Assembly (NCBI GenBank): GCA_036377595.1
Contig: DASUYB010000006.1
Span: 1-64,000 of the forward strand
Direction of reading: 5' to 3'
Length of the DNA stretch: 64,000 nucleotides
Source: Longimicrobium sp.
GTDB taxonomy: Bacteria > Gemmatimonadota > Gemmatimonadetes > Longimicrobiales > Longimicrobiaceae
The notes under the pieces are model-generated. The model did no database searches. It had not been told where the DNA came from and worked only from the letters and a program-made list of their open reading frames with translations. Both the position numbers and the translations under genes were made by a program. This document shows, in pieces, positions 62,601-64,000 of the stretch. How positions within the stretch are numbered: position 1 is the stretch's first letter; every line of letters starts with the position of its first letter.

Positions 62601-64000
62601 GAGATCATCTCCGCCGACGACCCGGGGATGATGCTGATCAACTACCGCAACGAGCCGGTGGCCCTGCGCGTCCGCAACCCCACGGGGAACGCGCAGCCGG
62701 CGGACAGCACCGGCGACCTGTCGCTGGCGTACTGGAACCGCGTGGTGCGGCGCGACGCCCGGCTCAACACCTTCGGGCCCTACGGCCAGCGGGTGGGCGA
62801 GCAGCCGCGCGACCCCTTCACCCCGCTGCTGCGCACCTACGAGGACGACCGCATCCTGGTCCGCCTGCTGGTGGGGGCGCACGAGGAAGGGCACAACTGG
62901 GGGATCAACGGCACCCGCTGGCTGTTCGAGCGGCTGGCGCCCAACTCGGGCTTCCGCGCCAGCCAGATGGCGGGGATCAGCGAGTGGCACGAGTTCGCGC
63001 TCAGCCCGCTGATGTCCAACCGGCGCGACAGCGTGGCCGATTTCCACTACCGCGGCGGCAGCGCGGTGGACGACCAGTGGGTGGGGCAGTGGGGGATCAT
63101 CCGCGCCTACCGCACCCCGCGGAAGGACCTGGCGCGGCTCGACGACTTCCGCCCCGTCTCCAGCAGCCGCGACGCGGCCGAGAAGGACGCGGCCGCGGGG
63201 CGTCTGGCCACCGTCGACGGCTACAACTCGTTCACCGTCAAGACGCAGTTCCCGGTGCCCGACGACTCGACCACGTGGAAGGGGAGCGTGGCCACGGCCG
63301 ACGCCACCTCGCCGTCGAGCAGCGGCCCCGTGGCCACGCGGATGGCCACGGCGGTGGCCACCTCGTCCGACAGCGTGCAGGCGGGGTACGGCAACGACGC
63401 GCAGGGCGGGATCGACTACGACCAGTTCGAGTACGACCCCGACACCGGTACCGAGACCGTGCTCTCGACGGACCCGAACGCGGGGACCAAGTCGCTGTCG
63501 CCCACGGGGAACACGGTGGCGCCGGCCACCCAGAGCGGGGCCACGATGTCGATGTCGGCGGCCACCACCACCAGTACCACCGAGTACAAGAGCCAGCCCG
63601 GCTCGAGCAACGTGGGCTTCTGGGGGGTGTGTCCGCGGGTGGCGCCGCTGCGCCTGTTCGAGATCAGCGCCATCCCGGCGTCGAAGCTGCCGGGCGGGCG
63701 GCTGGTCTACAACCCGCGGACCACGAATGGCGGGCCGCTGTACGACCCGACGGCGGTGGTCTACGTGTACGACGCCGATCTCAGCAACGGCCAGCTCACG
63801 CGCAACCCCGAGCCGCTGGTGCTGCGCGCCAACGCGGGCGACTGCGTGCTGGTGCGGCTGCGCAACCGGCTGCCGAGCGTGCTGCCCGACACCAACGGGT
63901 TCAACACGCTGCCGATGATCGTGGACCAGTTCAACGCCAACCAGGTGCGCCCCTCGGCGCGCGTGGGGCTGCACGCGCAGCTGGTGTCGCTCGACGTGCA
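59601..64000 (+). CDS. giant secreted multicopper oxidase (MofA/MnxG-like), 3'-truncated by window
   Basis: One uninterrupted frame of 1466 codons from ATG 59601 to the window edge. A signal peptide ends PLHAQ, after residue 34. It is a chain of cupredoxin-like domains. The main copper site is HHIFHLHAHQW (His442, 444, 446) with FHCHFYPHFAQGMW (His493, Cys494, His495, His499, Met504). Later domains repeat similar motifs: GQHIHLVKFD (His769, 771), THDHFGPSTHQQ (875, 877, 883) and EEGHNWGING (His1098). The size and motif order recall MofA- and MnxG-type oxidases, some of which oxidise Mn(II). The neighbouring type II secretion operon and His-rich propeller protein make export and metal oxidation plausible; this is inference. 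Confidence 0.9.
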   Translation, partial: MRRAPQPLPPWRGAARLALALLLALAGAVPLHAQCTRTKIAKVVALEQFIWYNRLGANAPDALLFALEQDVVSSSGGAATTGDARLRDGRRPRPVVLRVNAGECLRITLRNLLSPQNGTHPDTTRAVSIHVVGMQLVNTISDDGSAVQANPSSLVEPGSSITYTLFAEKEGTYLLHSAAQMTGGEGDGGQIGRGLFGAVNVEPPGAEYYRSQVTAEDMRLASLDASGNPQFVNGYPKIDYTRRYLSGPLSGRPILNMLKGDTIVWSDISAIITGPNRGNFAATAYPNPGVPVYPQRLKPFREHTVIFHDEVGLVQAFNPIFDSTTFKHTLHGGRDAFAINYGTGGIGAEILANRFGLGPMWRCNDCKFEEFFLSSWAVGDPAMVVDIPAAADFDPAHPPAPGPRATKALYPDDPSNVFHSYVNDHVKIRNLHAGPKEHHIFHLHAHQWINTPNDSLSNYKDSQAIGPGAGFTYEITYGGGGNRNDTPGDAIFHCHFYPHFAQGMWGLWRNHDVFEGGTVLGTDGRPAPGSRALPDGEIAAGTPIPAVVPIPTYALAPLPADSMKGYPFYIPGVAGHRPPQPPLDLAWDGGLKRHVVTGGVSTFPALNTRDFSKHDSLLTVNFLPDTGTVDERVAMRFHARLGYPGPIADSWLTTGTFETNGLPPTWGAPFADPCGIRGVRMGDSLDYKAASFQITAFYNKANWSFSQHRMFGLWADVNAFIAQTKAPEPFFFRARNGSCLTYHLVNLIPAEYNVDDFQVQTPTDIIGQHIHLVKFDVTSSDGAANGWNYEDGALSPDAVREVIRAIRRQNGCTGLNSGDARDGTNACPVARYHPYSGFQGNPAWLGAQENIQRWWVDPVPRGGGKATPLPTIFTHDHFGPSTHQQVGLYAGLLPEDSGTVWRDPETLATFGGRFDGGPTSWRADILYTATPNRSYREFGIQIADFSLAYGAEGFVGNLGRTPPINPPGRDDVGLPYLLRPPFARGTGVCPNGMSAALGCPEIISADDPGMMLINYRNEPVALRVRNPTGNAQPADSTGDLSLAYWNRVVRRDARLNTFGPYGQRVGEQPRDPFTPLLRTYEDDRILVRLLVGAHEEGHNWGINGTRWLFERLAPNSGFRASQMAGISEWHEFALSPLMSNRRDSVADFHYRGGSAVDDQWVGQWGIIRAYRTPRKDLARLDDFRPVSSSRDAAEKDAAAGRLATVDGYNSFTVKTQFPVPDDSTTWKGSVATADATSPSSSGPVATRMATAVATSSDSVQAGYGNDAQGGIDYDQFEYDPDTGTETVLSTDPNAGTKSLSPTGNTVAPATQSGATMSMSAATTTSTTEYKSQPGSSNVGFWGVCPRVAPLRLFEISAIPASKLPGGRLVYNPRTTNGGPLYDPTAVVYVYDADLSNGQLTRNPEPLVLRANAGDCVLVRLRNRLPSVLPDTNGFNTLPMIVDQFNANQVRPSARVGLHAQLVSLDV

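Noticed and set aside
59580-63974. 1464-codon open frame on the minus strand opposite the multicopper oxidase
   Set aside because: It is an artefact of GC-rich codon use in the plus-strand gene: composition is Arg/Val/His rich without domains, and the plus strand has clear copper motifs and a signal peptide.

Overview
The window is 64 kb of very GC-rich bacterial chromosome with dense, often overlapping genes and many GTG/TTG starts. I infer a Longimicrobium-like member of the Gemmatimonadota. The grounds are the base composition, the small peptides whose leader begins MKKLRL-LD-L-V-F-T (a pinensin-like leader common in that group), the fused TreS/maltokinase, and several families of dispersed palindromic intergenic repeats. 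No rRNA, tRNA, CRISPR array or complete insertion sequence was found.

Layout. 0-8 kb: mostly minus-strand housekeeping and accessory genes. These are a Cys-rich precursor-like peptide, a membrane-anchored unknown, a cytochrome P460, two VOC proteins, a nucleotidyltransferase, a cold-shock protein, a PsiD-like phosphatidylserine decarboxylase and a second precursor peptide with four tandem Cys-rich repeats. 8.5-11.1 kb: a lower-GC island with a two-domain protein (nucleotide-hydrolase/TIR-like plus PLD-like) and two small membrane proteins. Its right part sits between two direct copies of the 5' end of treS. 11.1-21.2 kb: alpha-glucan/trehalose metabolism (treS-mak fusion, a GH13 enzyme, malQ) interrupted by an orphan histidine kinase. 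21.7-32 kb: small envelope proteins, a metzincin protease, a fused 2-oxoacid dehydrogenase E1, a frameshifted lipoprotein, a CPBP protease and a DinB protein. 32-44 kb: MBL-fold hydrolases, coaE, a PHP phosphoesterase, an EEP nuclease, a PLP decarboxylase, NTF2-like proteins and an EamA transporter.

44.6-64 kb is the most coherent block. A secreted His-rich YVTN beta-propeller protein is translationally coupled to gspE. A complete type II secretion operon follows in the order E-G-F-L-M-C-D-H-I-J-K, then a sigma-54-type activator without a receiver domain. After a 1 kb intergenic region comes a giant secreted multicopper oxidase of at least 1466 residues that runs off the window. Its copper motifs resemble the large MofA/MnxG-type oxidases. 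The simplest reading, which is inference, is an export machine sited beside its metal-related cargo.

Two of the pseudopilin genes in the operon have leaders of about 75-80 residues instead of the usual short ones. One leader is built from the same GC-rich palindrome that is dispersed elsewhere in the window; the other is built from an internal tandem repeat. Five families of dispersed repeats (called A to E below) are annotated individually.
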